Shown piece after piece: positions 15,893-23,316 of a stretch of DNA of 64,000 nucleotides. This DNA comes from UBA1723 sp045629285 (lineage in GTDB: Bacteria > Bacteroidota > Bacteroidia > Bacteroidales > Paludibacteraceae): assembly GCA_045629285.1 (NCBI GenBank), contig JAZQQY010000009.1, forward strand, positions 62,001-126,000. Reading direction: 5' to 3'. The notes below the pieces were generated by a model. It was not told the DNA's origin and searched no databases. It was given only the letters and a program-made list of their open reading frames with translations. The translations under genes were made by a program, and so were the position numbers. Every line of letters begins with the position of its first letter. The stretch's first letter is position 1.

Positions 15893-16603
15893 TTATAGAC
15901 TATTAAAATAATCTATAATCTCGGGGAATTCCCTCTTTATTTCGTTGTGCCACAACATCTTAAGATTATCGTTCACCAACATTCTGGAAGGATGAGGTAT
16001 GGCCATCAGTGGATATTGCTGGTTATATGACGAAACACGAAAATGATTTCTTTTTACATTTTCACTTTCTTTCCATTGACATTCTTCAAAACAAACATTA
16101 AGGTCATTGACAGCTTTTTTCATAAACTGGTCTTTCAAACTTTCATTACCTAAAAACAATACAAAGTTTGGTTTCAAAATATCCAATACCTTAAACAACG
16201 CTTTCAATCCTTCTTTTCTTTGTTCTTGGGATGGTCTTTGATTGATGTCAGTCATTGCTTCCTGTACAACTTCTGTGAAAGCGACTCCATTCCAAAACTT
16301 ACTTTTGAATTGTTCGTCGTTCAAAAATGAATTTTCTTGACAAAGAACGTTCATAGTGTTTTTAGGAAATGATTTAAGATTTTCCATTGGACAATTGGCC
16401 CACCAACTTACATTTCTATCTCTCACATAATCGGGATTAGAATTGATTGCATCATACGATTCCATTGGATCTTCGCTTGTTGCATACACACTTTCTCCAA
16501 CCAACAGAATCTTACAGGACGCACTTTCATAATTGTCTCCAATCCATGGAATCCATCTAAGTTCTGAAATTTCAGAAAACTTAGCATCAAAACTTTTATT
16601 CAT
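15893..16603 (-). CDS. Uracil-DNA glycosylase superfamily-like protein
   Basis: A 236-aa cytoplasmic protein. Two short segments fit the UDG superfamily fold: CKILLVGESVY (motif A position, GES/GEAP type) and LMAIPHPSRM (HPS motif), with FVLFLGNESL as the central strand. The usual catalytic Asp or Asn after motif A is not obvious, so glycosylase activity is not assured. It may be a nucleic-acid-binding relative within a mobile or defence-associated island. It is followed by a strong terminator hairpin and preceded by a 264-bp spacer with a -7 box and a palindrome. Confidence 0.5.
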   Translation of the reverse strand: MNKSFDAKFSEISELRWIPWIGDNYESASCKILLVGESVYATSEDPMESYDAINSNPDYVRDRNVSWWANCPMENLKSFPKNTMNVLCQENSFLNDEQFKSKFWNGVAFTEVVQEAMTDINQRPSQEQRKEGLKALFKVLDILKPNFVLFLGNESLKDQFMKKAVNDLNVCFEECQWKESENVKRNHFRVSSYNQQYPLMAIPHPSRMLVNDNLKMLWHNEIKREFPEIIDYFNSL

Positions 16604-16737
16604 GCTTTTGATTTTAGATTAATAAATTTTACCGTTAAGGCTTATGGAGGTTTTTACCCCAAAAGTCTATAAGAAATACAAAATTGTGCTCAATTCTGCA
16701 CGTAATGTATCTTACCTTTCATATCTACAAAAATATG

Positions 16738-16745
16738 TATTTTGA
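16738..16745 (-). promoter_or_regulatory. -7 box for the UDG-like gene
   Basis: Minus-strand TATTTTTG matches TAnnTTTG. It would give a leader of about 125 nt before the ATG at 16603. Confidence 0.45.
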
Positions 16746-16799
16746 CTGATTATCAATAAATTTCACATTGCCATTATTTCCTCAATTTATAGCTAAAAA

Positions 16800-16816
16800 T
16801 TCTACATAATGTAGAA
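16800..16816. promoter_or_regulatory. 17-bp palindrome, candidate operator
   Basis: TTCTACAT-A-ATGTAGAA is a perfect odd palindrome 55 bp upstream of the UDG-like -7 box and 52 bp beyond the end of the XRE gene. The neighbouring small XRE protein is the natural candidate to bind it. Confidence 0.45.
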
Positions 16817-16867
16817 AATTTGGAGACAACAAGGGAGTTGCAAAGGATAGGAGATTACTGAACAGCC

Positions 16868-17065
16868 TTATTTTTTGTACAGTTCAAAGAAATTATAGCC
16901 AAGCAGATCTGATATTTTCTGAAGAACATCCGTATCTATGCTCTTTTTATTGTAGATTTTGTAAATATTTGTTCTGTCACAGCAAAGTTGGCGAGCAAGC
17001 CAGGATGCACTCCTGCCTTGTTCTTTCATTTTATCTTGTATATGTTTTCCTATAAAAATGTCCAT
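16868..17065 (-). CDS. Small XRE-family regulator, 65 aa
   Basis: Essentially a lone Cro/C1-type helix-turn-helix: KHIQDKMKEQGRSASWLARQL (helices 1-2), CCDRTNIYKIYNKKSIDTDVLQKISDLLGYNFFELYKK (recognition helix and dimer-side helices). Such stand-alone domains often regulate the next genes in phage-derived or toxin-antitoxin islands. Immediately upstream lies the 119-nt nested inverted repeat (17101-17219), which would be its 5' leader or control region. Confidence 0.85.
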   Translation of the reverse strand: MDIFIGKHIQDKMKEQGRSASWLARQLCCDRTNIYKIYNKKSIDTDVLQKISDLLGYNFFELYKK

Positions 17066-17100
17066 AAAAAAGGCATCGACCGTTTCATTTGTTTGTCACT

Positions 17101-17219
17101 GCAAATGGGTACCGCCAAGAACCTTAGACCTGCGACAAACACGAAACAGTCCACGCCCTAGACGTGAACTTTCGTTGCTCATTCTTCAGGTCTAACAAAA
17201 ATTGGCGGTTTTTATTTGC
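17101..17219. ncRNA. Candidate structured RNA or nested inverted-repeat element
   Basis: Five stems nest inside one another: GCAAAT/ATTTGC, CCGCCAA/TTGGCGG, TTAGACCTG/CAGGTCTAA, ACGAAA/TTTCGT and CACG/CGTG with a 7-nt tip. They are separated by nearly symmetric bubbles of about 5 nt (larger, 8 by 11, in the middle). Read on plus, TTGGCGG is followed by TTTTT, as in an intrinsic terminator. Read on minus, the element would be the leader of the XRE gene 36 nt away. Strand and function are unknown; no known riboswitch or attC consensus fits. Confidence 0.6.
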
Positions 17220-17325
17220 TGAGAATAAGAGCAAAAGCTCTATACTTGAAATTATGTAGTATTCCGAATTGTTGTTTTATCTCATTCTACTATGTTTTAG
17301 TTTCAAACACAAATGTAGTGAAAAT

Positions 17326-18672
17326 TCACAAACACGTCGCCATATACATAGGAATATATGTAATTCCATCTTCAACCTTGAAATCCCCAGGGTACACAAC
17401 GTACGCAGTCCCCAGATAATTCTTATACTTTGCAATACATTTTTTGAGTGATGTTGTGGAGAATCGAGTGGATGATTTGACTTCTATCGGGGAGATATTA
17501 TGACGATTTGAGACATCTGGTTTTAATATTAGAAAATCAAGCTCCATACGATCCTCCTTTACATCAGAATTACGAGAATAGAAATACAATTTATGTCCGT
17601 TTGCTTTTAATATTTGAGCCACAATGTTTTCAACCAACATTCCACTATTAGTCTCCAATTTGTCCATCAACAATTTGATATATAAGTTGTTGTTTGCCAT
17701 TTCATTCTCGTCGAAAGCCATCGACACAAGAAGACCTGTATCATGCATATAGCACTTCAATGTATTTGAATCCATTCTTAATCTAAGTCCGACGTTAGGC
17801 TCTGTTGCCCCAAAGCAAAGATTTACAATTCTTGACTCGTTCAACCAGAAAAACGAACTCTCATACTCTCTAAAACGAGCTTTGTCTGAGATGTCTGACA
17901 ATTTGAATTTTCGTTCATGTTTTTGTAATTGGGCTGGAATTTCATCAAAAATGCTTGTCACTTTGGTTTCAAATCCTGTAGCATACTTTGATATATCGTT
18001 ACGATAAAGCCTTATAATATTTCGTTTGATAAAATCTACTGACACGAAATCCTTTTTGTCGACATATTCCTGAACAGCTTGAGGCATTCCTCCTACCAAC
18101 ATGTATTGACGGAAATAATCCATTGCTCGTTGATGAAGTGGACCAAGAGACATGCCTTTCGCAAAGCAATTCCTTATAAAATCCATCATTTGATTCTCTC
18201 CAATGGCCCACAGAAACTCCTCGAAATCCATGGGATGCATATCTATATGATATTCTTCAGAAGGAATCACTATGTCTTTTACATTTTTATTGATGCTGAC
18301 CAACGATCCTGTTTCGATAAAATCATATCGTCCATCTTGAACCAAGTATTTTATCGCAGCTCTTGCTTTAGGATATAGTTGGACCTCGTCGAAAATAATA
18401 ACAGACTCGCGCACATATAAAGTTTTTCTATAAAACAGACTCAAATACGAAAAAAACGTGTCCAAATCAGTAAGGTATCTTTCAAAGATGTCTATAACAC
18501 TTTTGTCTGCGTAGTTAAAGTCAATAAGTATGTATGATTTGTACTCTTTTTTAGCAAACTCTTCTACTATATAACTTTTGCCTACACGTCTGGCTCCATC
18601 AACCATAACTGCAGATTTGCCATTTTGGGTTGATTTCCAATGCTTTAATTTGCTATATAACTTTCTTTCCAT
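17326..18672 (-). CDS. AAA+ ATPase with DUF4143 domain (AAA_14 family), copy 1
   Basis: A 448-aa protein of the AAA_14 plus DUF4143 architecture (COG1373). Walker A is DGARRVGKS near residue 25, Walker B is VIIFDEVQLYPKA, the sensor is ETGSLVS, and GGMPQAVQEYV marks the family linker. The DUF4143 C-terminus has a PD-(D/E)XK-like core (RMELDFLILKP...SPIEVKSS). The family is abundant and poorly understood. The ATG at 18672 (MERKLYSKLKHW) is chosen; the ORF extension reads into the 33-bp repeats. The first repeat unit begins 8 nt from this start codon. It is divergent from the second DUF4143 gene at 18959. Confidence 0.88.
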   Translation of the reverse strand: MERKLYSKLKHWKSTQNGKSAVMVDGARRVGKSYIVEEFAKKEYKSYILIDFNYADKSVIDIFERYLTDLDTFFSYLSLFYRKTLYVRESVIIFDEVQLYPKARAAIKYLVQDGRYDFIETGSLVSINKNVKDIVIPSEEYHIDMHPMDFEEFLWAIGENQMMDFIRNCFAKGMSLGPLHQRAMDYFRQYMLVGGMPQAVQEYVDKKDFVSVDFIKRNIIRLYRNDISKYATGFETKVTSIFDEIPAQLQKHERKFKLSDISDKARFREYESSFFWLNESRIVNLCFGATEPNVGLRLRMDSNTLKCYMHDTGLLVSMAFDENEMANNNLYIKLLMDKLETNSGMLVENIVAQILKANGHKLYFYSRNSDVKEDRMELDFLILKPDVSNRHNISPIEVKSSTRFSTTSLKKCIAKYKNYLGTAYVVYPGDFKVEDGITYIPMYMATCL

Positions 18673-18679
18673 ATTAATT

Positions 18680-18796
18680 ATCACGAAAATGAGAGTACAA
18701 ATATATATTATTATCACGAAATTGAGAGTATAAAACAACCGAATCATCACGAAAACGAGAGTATAAAACTATCAAATCATCACGAAAATGAGAGTA
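18680..18796. repeat. Tandem array: four 18-bp motifs at exact 33-bp pitch
   Basis: ATCACGAAAATGAGAGTA occurs at 18680, 18713, 18746 and 18779 with at most one or two changes. The 15-bp spacers between them are AT-rich and different. The array begins 8 bp upstream of the minus-strand ATPase start and so forms its whole promoter-proximal region. Confidence 0.9.
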
Positions 18797-18839
18797 AACG
18801 ACGTCGAATTTGCCATAAAAGCAAAGCTCATAATTATTT

Positions 18840-18938
18840 CCGGGTGCGATTTTTGCAGATTTTGATAGTTTTCCGGGTGCGATTTTTGCAGATTTTAGTA
18901 ATTTTGTGGGTGCGATTTTTGCAGATTTCACCAACAAA
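18840..18938. repeat. Tandem array: three units of 33 bp with GGGTGCGATTTTTGCAGATT core
   Basis: The core GGGTGCGATTTTTGCAGATT starts at 18842, 18875 and 18908, an exact 33-bp pitch, with about 12 bp of variable sequence per unit. It lies 21 bp upstream of the plus-strand ATPase start. It is unrelated in sequence to the array at 18680-18796 but has the same period. Confidence 0.9.
18899..18906 (+). promoter_or_regulatory. -7 box inside the repeat array, for the plus-strand ATPase
   Basis: TAATTTTG fits TAnnTTTG and spans the junction of repeat units 2 and 3, 52 nt before the ATG at 18959. Confidence 0.45.
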
Positions 18939-18958
18939 GCATATAAAATCAGATAGTT

Positions 18959-20287
18959 ATGATATATATAGAAAGGAATATAGATAAGTATTTGGAGACG
19001 TGGGCAAAATCCACCCCTCACAAACCGTTGTTGGTACGTGGAGCAAGGCAAGTTGGTAAGACCACTGCAGTGCGACATCTTGCTGGTATTTTCAAAAACT
19101 ATGTGGAGATTGACCTAAATGAGAGACGTGACCTACACTCGGTTTTTGCTCCTCAGTTTTCGCCTCAACAAATTTGTGATTCTCTAAGTGTGATACTTGG
19201 TTGTGAAATAATTCCCGGAGAGACTCTTTTAATGTTTGACGAAATTCAAGCTTGTCCAGAAGCCATCAACAAACTTAGATATTTCTATGAACGATATCCA
19301 CAATTACATGTCATAGCCACGGGTTCTCTTTTAGAGTTTGCATTGGAGGAATTGCCTTCATTTGGAGTTGGACGAATAGATTCTATATTTATGTATCCGT
19401 TTTCGTTTGCAGAGTTCCTTAACGCAACTGGTAACACTTCATTGTTGAATGTCATAAAATTAGGATCTCCCCTTCAACCTTTACATGATGCAGTTCATGC
19501 GAAGGCTGTGTCCTTGCTTAAAGTATTCATGGCGATAGGAGGAATGCCAGAGGTTGTCTCTGAATACATTAAAACACAAAGTATCTCACAGTGTCAGTTT
19601 TTACTTGATTCTTTGGTCAACTCATTTCGTTCTGATTTCAAAAAATACAGAAAAAAAGTCGATCCAATTCTCATTAACGACGCATGGATGTCAATAGCCG
19701 AACAAGGTGTAGGAAAATTTGTCTATTCTCGTGTAAACGGAGATCTAAGGACCGACGTCATCAAACAAGCAGTTCAAACATTGATGATGGCAGGATTAGC
19801 TAATAGTGTCGTGCATACTTCTGCCAATGGAATACCTCTTGGTGCAGAAGTCGACCGAAAATACTGCAGAATAGTCATGTTAGACACCGGAATTGTACAA
19901 CGTCTTTTAAATCTTGACCTTACTCCATACCTAATGGATTCTGATACAAACACAATCAATAAGGGTGCTATGGCAGAGGTATATGTGGCTGAAGAATTAA
20001 TAAAATCAATGTCTCCATACACTCAAACTGAGTTGCATTGTTGGCATAGAGAAGACAAGCAAGGAAATTCAGAAATCGACTTTGTTGTAGAGAAAAAGGG
20101 ACAAATTGTTCCAATAGAAGTAAAATCAGGTACAAAAGGTTCAATGCAAAGTATGCGTTATTTTATGGACCTGAAAAAAATTCCCAAAGGAATCAGGACA
20201 TCGCTTGAAAATTTTGGTTCACTAGGAGACATCGATATCATTCCATTATATGCCATAGGAGAATGGATTAACAAAAATGGAGACTGA
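18959..20287 (+). CDS. AAA+ ATPase with DUF4143 domain (AAA_14 family), copy 2
   Basis: A 442-aa protein: Walker A RGARQVGKT near residue 27, Walker B LLMFDEIQACPEA, sensor ATGSLLEFAL, linker GGMPEVVSEYI, then a DUF4143 domain with a PD-(D/E)XK-like core (SEIDFVVEKKGQIVPIEVKSG). It has the same architecture as the gene at 17326-18672 but is clearly diverged, so this is not a recent duplication. Function of the family is not established; an ATP-dependent nucleic-acid-linked role is inferred from the two domains. Few GTCGAC sites occur here compared with core genes, which fits an accessory origin. Confidence 0.88.
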   Translation: MIYIERNIDKYLETWAKSTPHKPLLVRGARQVGKTTAVRHLAGIFKNYVEIDLNERRDLHSVFAPQFSPQQICDSLSVILGCEIIPGETLLMFDEIQACPEAINKLRYFYERYPQLHVIATGSLLEFALEELPSFGVGRIDSIFMYPFSFAEFLNATGNTSLLNVIKLGSPLQPLHDAVHAKAVSLLKVFMAIGGMPEVVSEYIKTQSISQCQFLLDSLVNSFRSDFKKYRKKVDPILINDAWMSIAEQGVGKFVYSRVNGDLRTDVIKQAVQTLMMAGLANSVVHTSANGIPLGAEVDRKYCRIVMLDTGIVQRLLNLDLTPYLMDSDTNTINKGAMAEVYVAEELIKSMSPYTQTELHCWHREDKQGNSEIDFVVEKKGQIVPIEVKSGTKGSMQSMRYFMDLKKIPKGIRTSLENFGSLGDIDIIPLYAIGEWINKNGD

Positions 20288-20391
20288 TATTCTATATCTT
20301 GTTAGCATCTTTGCAGTGATTTTTTCCAGTGTTGATTTAATATAAAATTAAAAAAATCCCCTATTTGAAAACACCATTCTAAAAAAGTCGT

Positions 20392-20399
20392 TATTTTTG
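20392..20399 (+). promoter_or_regulatory. -7 box of ilvE
   Basis: TATTTTTG matches TAnnTTTG, 34 nt before the ATG at 20434. Confidence 0.55.
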
Positions 20400-20433
20400 T
20401 AGAAAGTAATGAAATTCATAAATTAGAAAAATT

Positions 20434-21456
20434 ATGGCTGATATACTTGATTGGTCAAATTTGGGATTTGGCTATAGAAAGACAGATTATAATGTTCGTT
20501 GCTATTGGAGAGATGGCAAATGGGGCGAGATCGAGGTTAGCTCAGAGGAGACATTGAACATCCACATGGCTGCTACTTGCCTACACTACGGACAGGAGGC
20601 ATTCGAAGGTTTGAAGGCTTACAGATGTAAAGACGGTAAGATCCGCGTCTTCCGCCCACAGGCAAACGCAGAGCGTCTTCAACACACTTGCCAGGGTATT
20701 TTGATGCCTGAGCTTCCTACTGAGAAGTTTATCGAGATGGTGAAGAAGGTTGTTAAGCTTAACGAGCGTTTCATTCCACCTTACGAGAGCGGTGCTTCAT
20801 TGTATATCCGTCCTTTGTTTATCGGTATCGGCGCACAGGTAGGTGTTCGCCCTTCTACTGAATACCTATGTATGATGTTCGTGACTCCAGTAGGTCCATA
20901 CTTCAAGGGTGGTTTCGCTACAACTCCATACGTTGTTACTCGTAAATACGACCGTTCAGCTCCTCTTGGAACAGGTATCTACAAGGTAGGTGGTAACTAC
21001 GCTGCCAGCCTTTTGGCTAACAAGAGCGCTCACGATCTTGGTTACTCTTGTGAGTTCTACCTTGACGCTAAAGAGAAGAAGGATATCGATGAGGCTGGTG
21101 CAGCTAACTTCTTCGGTATCAAGAACAATACATATATCACACCAAAGTCGACTTCAATCCTTCCTTCAATCACAAACAACAGTTTGATGCAGATCGCTCG
21201 TGACCTTGGTTTGAAGGTTGAGCAGAGAGCAATTCCTATCGAGGAGCTTGAGACAATGGAGGAGGCTGGTGCATGTGGTACAGCTGCAGTTATCAGCCCT
21301 ATCTCACGTATCGATGATCCAGACGCTGGCAAGAGCTACGTCATCGCTAAGAACGGCAAGCCAGGTCCTATCAGCGAGCAGCTTTACAAGACTATCCGCG
21401 GTATCCAGTACGGAGAGCTTGAGGACAAGCACGGTTGGGTTATGATCGTAGAGTAA
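20434..21456 (+). CDS. ilvE: Branched-chain amino acid aminotransferase
   Basis: Fold-type IV PLP aminotransferase (340 aa) that interconverts Leu, Ile and Val with their 2-oxo acids using glutamate. The PLP lysine is Lys184 in GIYKVGGNYAAS. EAGAANFFG and GACGTAAVISPI form the cofactor and substrate pockets, and YGQEAFEGLKAYR is the N-terminal signature. Codon choice is strongly biased toward a few codons, as in highly expressed genes. It is monocistronic, with its own promoter and terminator. Confidence 0.96.
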   Translation: MADILDWSNLGFGYRKTDYNVRCYWRDGKWGEIEVSSEETLNIHMAATCLHYGQEAFEGLKAYRCKDGKIRVFRPQANAERLQHTCQGILMPELPTEKFIEMVKKVVKLNERFIPPYESGASLYIRPLFIGIGAQVGVRPSTEYLCMMFVTPVGPYFKGGFATTPYVVTRKYDRSAPLGTGIYKVGGNYAASLLANKSAHDLGYSCEFYLDAKEKKDIDEAGAANFFGIKNNTYITPKSTSILPSITNNSLMQIARDLGLKVEQRAIPIEELETMEEAGACGTAAVISPISRIDDPDAGKSYVIAKNGKPGPISEQLYKTIRGIQYGELEDKHGWVMIVE

Positions 21457-21479
21457 TTCTGTTATCATATAAAAAATGT

Positions 21480-21509
21480 AAGGGATGCATCTTAGATGTG
21501 TCCCTTTTT
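21480..21509 (+). terminator. Terminator of ilvE
   Basis: AAGGGATGCATC / GATGTGTCCCTT stem with wobble pairs and a TTA loop, followed by further Ts. Confidence 0.8.
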
Positions 21510-21535
21510 GTTTTCCGAAAAAATATTCAAAATTA

Positions 21536-21581
21536 TTTGCATCTATTTTGTAATAGATATAAATTTGTAATCATAACAAAT
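21536..21581 (+). promoter_or_regulatory. perR promoter with overlapping PerR/Fur-type box
   Basis: TTTG (21536-21539), a 20-nt spacer and TAAATTTG (21560-21567) form the promoter. The near-palindrome ATTTGTAATCATAACAAAT at 21563-21581 (two mismatches between halves) covers the -7 box and the predicted start. This is the place for negative autoregulation by the PerR-like protein encoded 10 nt downstream. Confidence 0.65.
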
Positions 21582-21591
21582 TATAAGCGAA

Positions 21592-22026
21592 ATGAGGGCA
21601 GAAGATTGCATATCTAAATTTGGCATCAAGCCATCCGTTCAAAGGGTGGCAGTAATGAAGTACCTGCTTACACACAAGACTCATCCGACTGTGGAAGAGA
21701 TCTACAATGCTCTCCACCGCGATATTTCCACACTGTCCAAAACGACGGTATACAATACGCTTAAGCTGTTTGTTGAGCATGGTGCGGCAGCTCAAGTCAA
21801 CGTTGAAGATAAATGTGTTCATTTCGACGGTGACATCTCCGCTCACGCTCATTTCATGTGTCAGCATTGCGGAATGATCTACGATATTTTCCCTTCTAAG
21901 ATGCCTATCATCAACGAACTGTCATCGTTGGAATTTGGTTCGCACAACATCCAGAATGTGCAATTGAACCTTACTGGCATTTGTGAGAAGTGTATGAAAA
22001 AACAGAAAGTCAAAGAACCCAAATAA
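21592..22026 (+). CDS. perR: Fur-family regulator, PerR type
   Basis: A 144-aa Fur-superfamily repressor. The winged helix is at about 5-80 (KPSVQRVAVMKYLLTHKTHPTVEEIYNAL...LSKTTVYNTLKLFVEHG). The C-terminal dimer domain has HFMCQHCGMIYDI and GICEKCMKK, the two CxxC pairs that hold structural zinc. Gene order with a flavodiiron protein and rubrerythrin indicates a peroxide-sensing PerR rather than an iron-sensing Fur. It starts with ATG at 21592, 10 nt after its own candidate operator, and ends 11 nt before the fprA-like gene, so the two are probably one transcript. Confidence 0.9.
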   Translation: MRAEDCISKFGIKPSVQRVAVMKYLLTHKTHPTVEEIYNALHRDISTLSKTTVYNTLKLFVEHGAAAQVNVEDKCVHFDGDISAHAHFMCQHCGMIYDIFPSKMPIINELSSLEFGSHNIQNVQLNLTGICEKCMKKQKVKEPK

Positions 22027-22037
22027 ATAGTACAGTT

Positions 22038-23198
22038 ATGATGAATGTTTCTGAAAAAATCAGATATGTTGGCGTCGACGACTTGGATATTGATTTGTTT
22101 GAGAGCCAATATGTAGTGCCAGAGGGCATTTCGTACAATTCTTACGTCATTCTTGATGAGAAGACGGCTGTCATGGACACTGTCGACGCGAGAAAGACAG
22201 ATGAGTGGATCAACAATGTAAAGACAGTGTTGGGAGGCAAAAACCTTGATTATATCGTTTGCCAGCACATGGAGCCAGACCACGCAGGTTCGATGATGAA
22301 AGCGTTGGAAGTATTCCCAACAGCAAAAGTTGTTGGTAATGCTAAGACTTTCGCTTATATGGCTCAGTTTTTTGATGTCAACCTTGATGGAAGAAAAGTA
22401 GAGGTGAAAGACGGAGAGTCGTTAAGCCTCGGTAATCACAACCTTACTTTCGTATTCGCTCCTATGGTTCACTGGCCAGAGGTGATGGTATCATACGAGA
22501 GCAGCGAGAAGGTATTGTTTGCTGCCGACGGATTCGGCAAATTCGGTGCAATCTCTAAATATGATGGAGATTGGGCATGTGAGGCTCGACGCTACTATTT
22601 CAATATCTGTGGAAAGTATGGTGTGCAGGTGCAGGCGTTGTTGAAGAAAGCGGCGTCGCTTGACATCAAGACTATCGCTCCGCTTCACGGACCAGTGCTA
22701 AAGGAGAATCTTGGCTATTATATCGACCTTTACAACACATGGAGCTCATACGGTGTGGAGAGCGAAGGTGTGTTGGTAGCATACGCGTCAATCCACGGAA
22801 ATACAAAAAGAGCCGCAGAGAAAATCGCGTCGATCCTTGAGAAAGAGGGAGCAAAGAAGGTTGTAGTGAGCGATCTTAGCCGCGACGACGAGGCTGAAGT
22901 CATCGAAGACGCATTCAGATATGGCAAGATGATCATTGCCGCTCCTACATACGACGGTGGATTATTCCCTCCGATGGAGAGTTTCCTTTCACATTTGAAA
23001 AGCAAGAACTATCAGAAGCGTACTGTCGGCATTATCGAGAACGGAACATGGGCTCCTGTTTCCGGCAAATTCATGAGAGAGAAACTTGAGGCGATGAAAG
23101 ACATTAAGATTTGCGACACAGTTGTCACAATCAAGTCGGCATTGAAAGCAGATCAAGAGCCATCATTAGTTGCATTGGCAAAAGAGGTGTTGGCATAA
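22038..23198 (+). CDS. fprA: Flavodiiron protein (FprA-type oxygen or NO reductase)
   Basis: A 386-aa A-type flavoprotein that reduces O2 to water, or NO to N2O. The N-terminal beta-lactamase-like domain carries diiron ligands: HMEPDH (H-x-E-x-D-H), MVHWPEVM, ADGFG and LHGP. Residues of about 250-386 are a flavodoxin domain with FMN loop YASIHGNTKRAAEK and APTYDGGLFPP. ATG at 22038 is preferred; the longer frame overlaps perR. Rubrerythrin follows, giving an oxygen and peroxide scavenging set typical of anaerobes. Confidence 0.95.
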   Translation: MMNVSEKIRYVGVDDLDIDLFESQYVVPEGISYNSYVILDEKTAVMDTVDARKTDEWINNVKTVLGGKNLDYIVCQHMEPDHAGSMMKALEVFPTAKVVGNAKTFAYMAQFFDVNLDGRKVEVKDGESLSLGNHNLTFVFAPMVHWPEVMVSYESSEKVLFAADGFGKFGAISKYDGDWACEARRYYFNICGKYGVQVQALLKKAASLDIKTIAPLHGPVLKENLGYYIDLYNTWSSYGVESEGVLVAYASIHGNTKRAAEKIASILEKEGAKKVVVSDLSRDDEAEVIEDAFRYGKMIIAAPTYDGGLFPPMESFLSHLKSKNYQKRTVGIIENGTWAPVSGKFMREKLEAMKDIKICDTVVTIKSALKADQEPSLVALAKEVLA

Positions 23199-23203
23199 TA
23201 AAT

Positions 23204-23274
23204 ACGGGCAGGTTTGAAACCTGTTCCTACTATACAAACAAATCCAACGTAGGGGAGGGTTTCAAACCCTCCCG
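23204..23274. repeat. Two REP-like palindromes with GGTTTGAAACC / GGGTTTCAAACCC cores
   Basis: Hairpin one (23204-23230) has CAGGTTT/AAACCTG arms with G-T extension. Hairpin two (23249-23274) has perfect 10-nt arms GGGAGGGTTT and AAACCCTCCC around a single C. GTAGG-type ends (CCTAC at 23226-23230, GTAGG at 23249-23253) face each other, so the two are inverted copies of one element between fprA and the rubrerythrin gene. Confidence 0.8.
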
Positions 23275-23316
23275 AAAAGTAAAGAATAAAAACCAAAAAA
23301 CTAAAACTATATTATT

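Noticed and set aside
17101..17219. Integron attC site
   Set aside because: GTCTAAC fits RYYYAAC, but the partner is CTTAGAC and the order is opposite to attC (RYYYAAC must come first and GTTRRRY last). No integrase gene is present.
18680..18938. CRISPR array
   Set aside because: Repeats are 18-20 bp with 12-15 bp gaps, too short for CRISPR spacers, and no cas gene is in the window.
18674..19078. Minus-strand ORF through both 33-bp arrays, giving 11-residue repeats
   Set aside because: Openness follows from a repeat length divisible by three. It overlaps the start of the plus-strand ATPase and has no ribosome site or family similarity.
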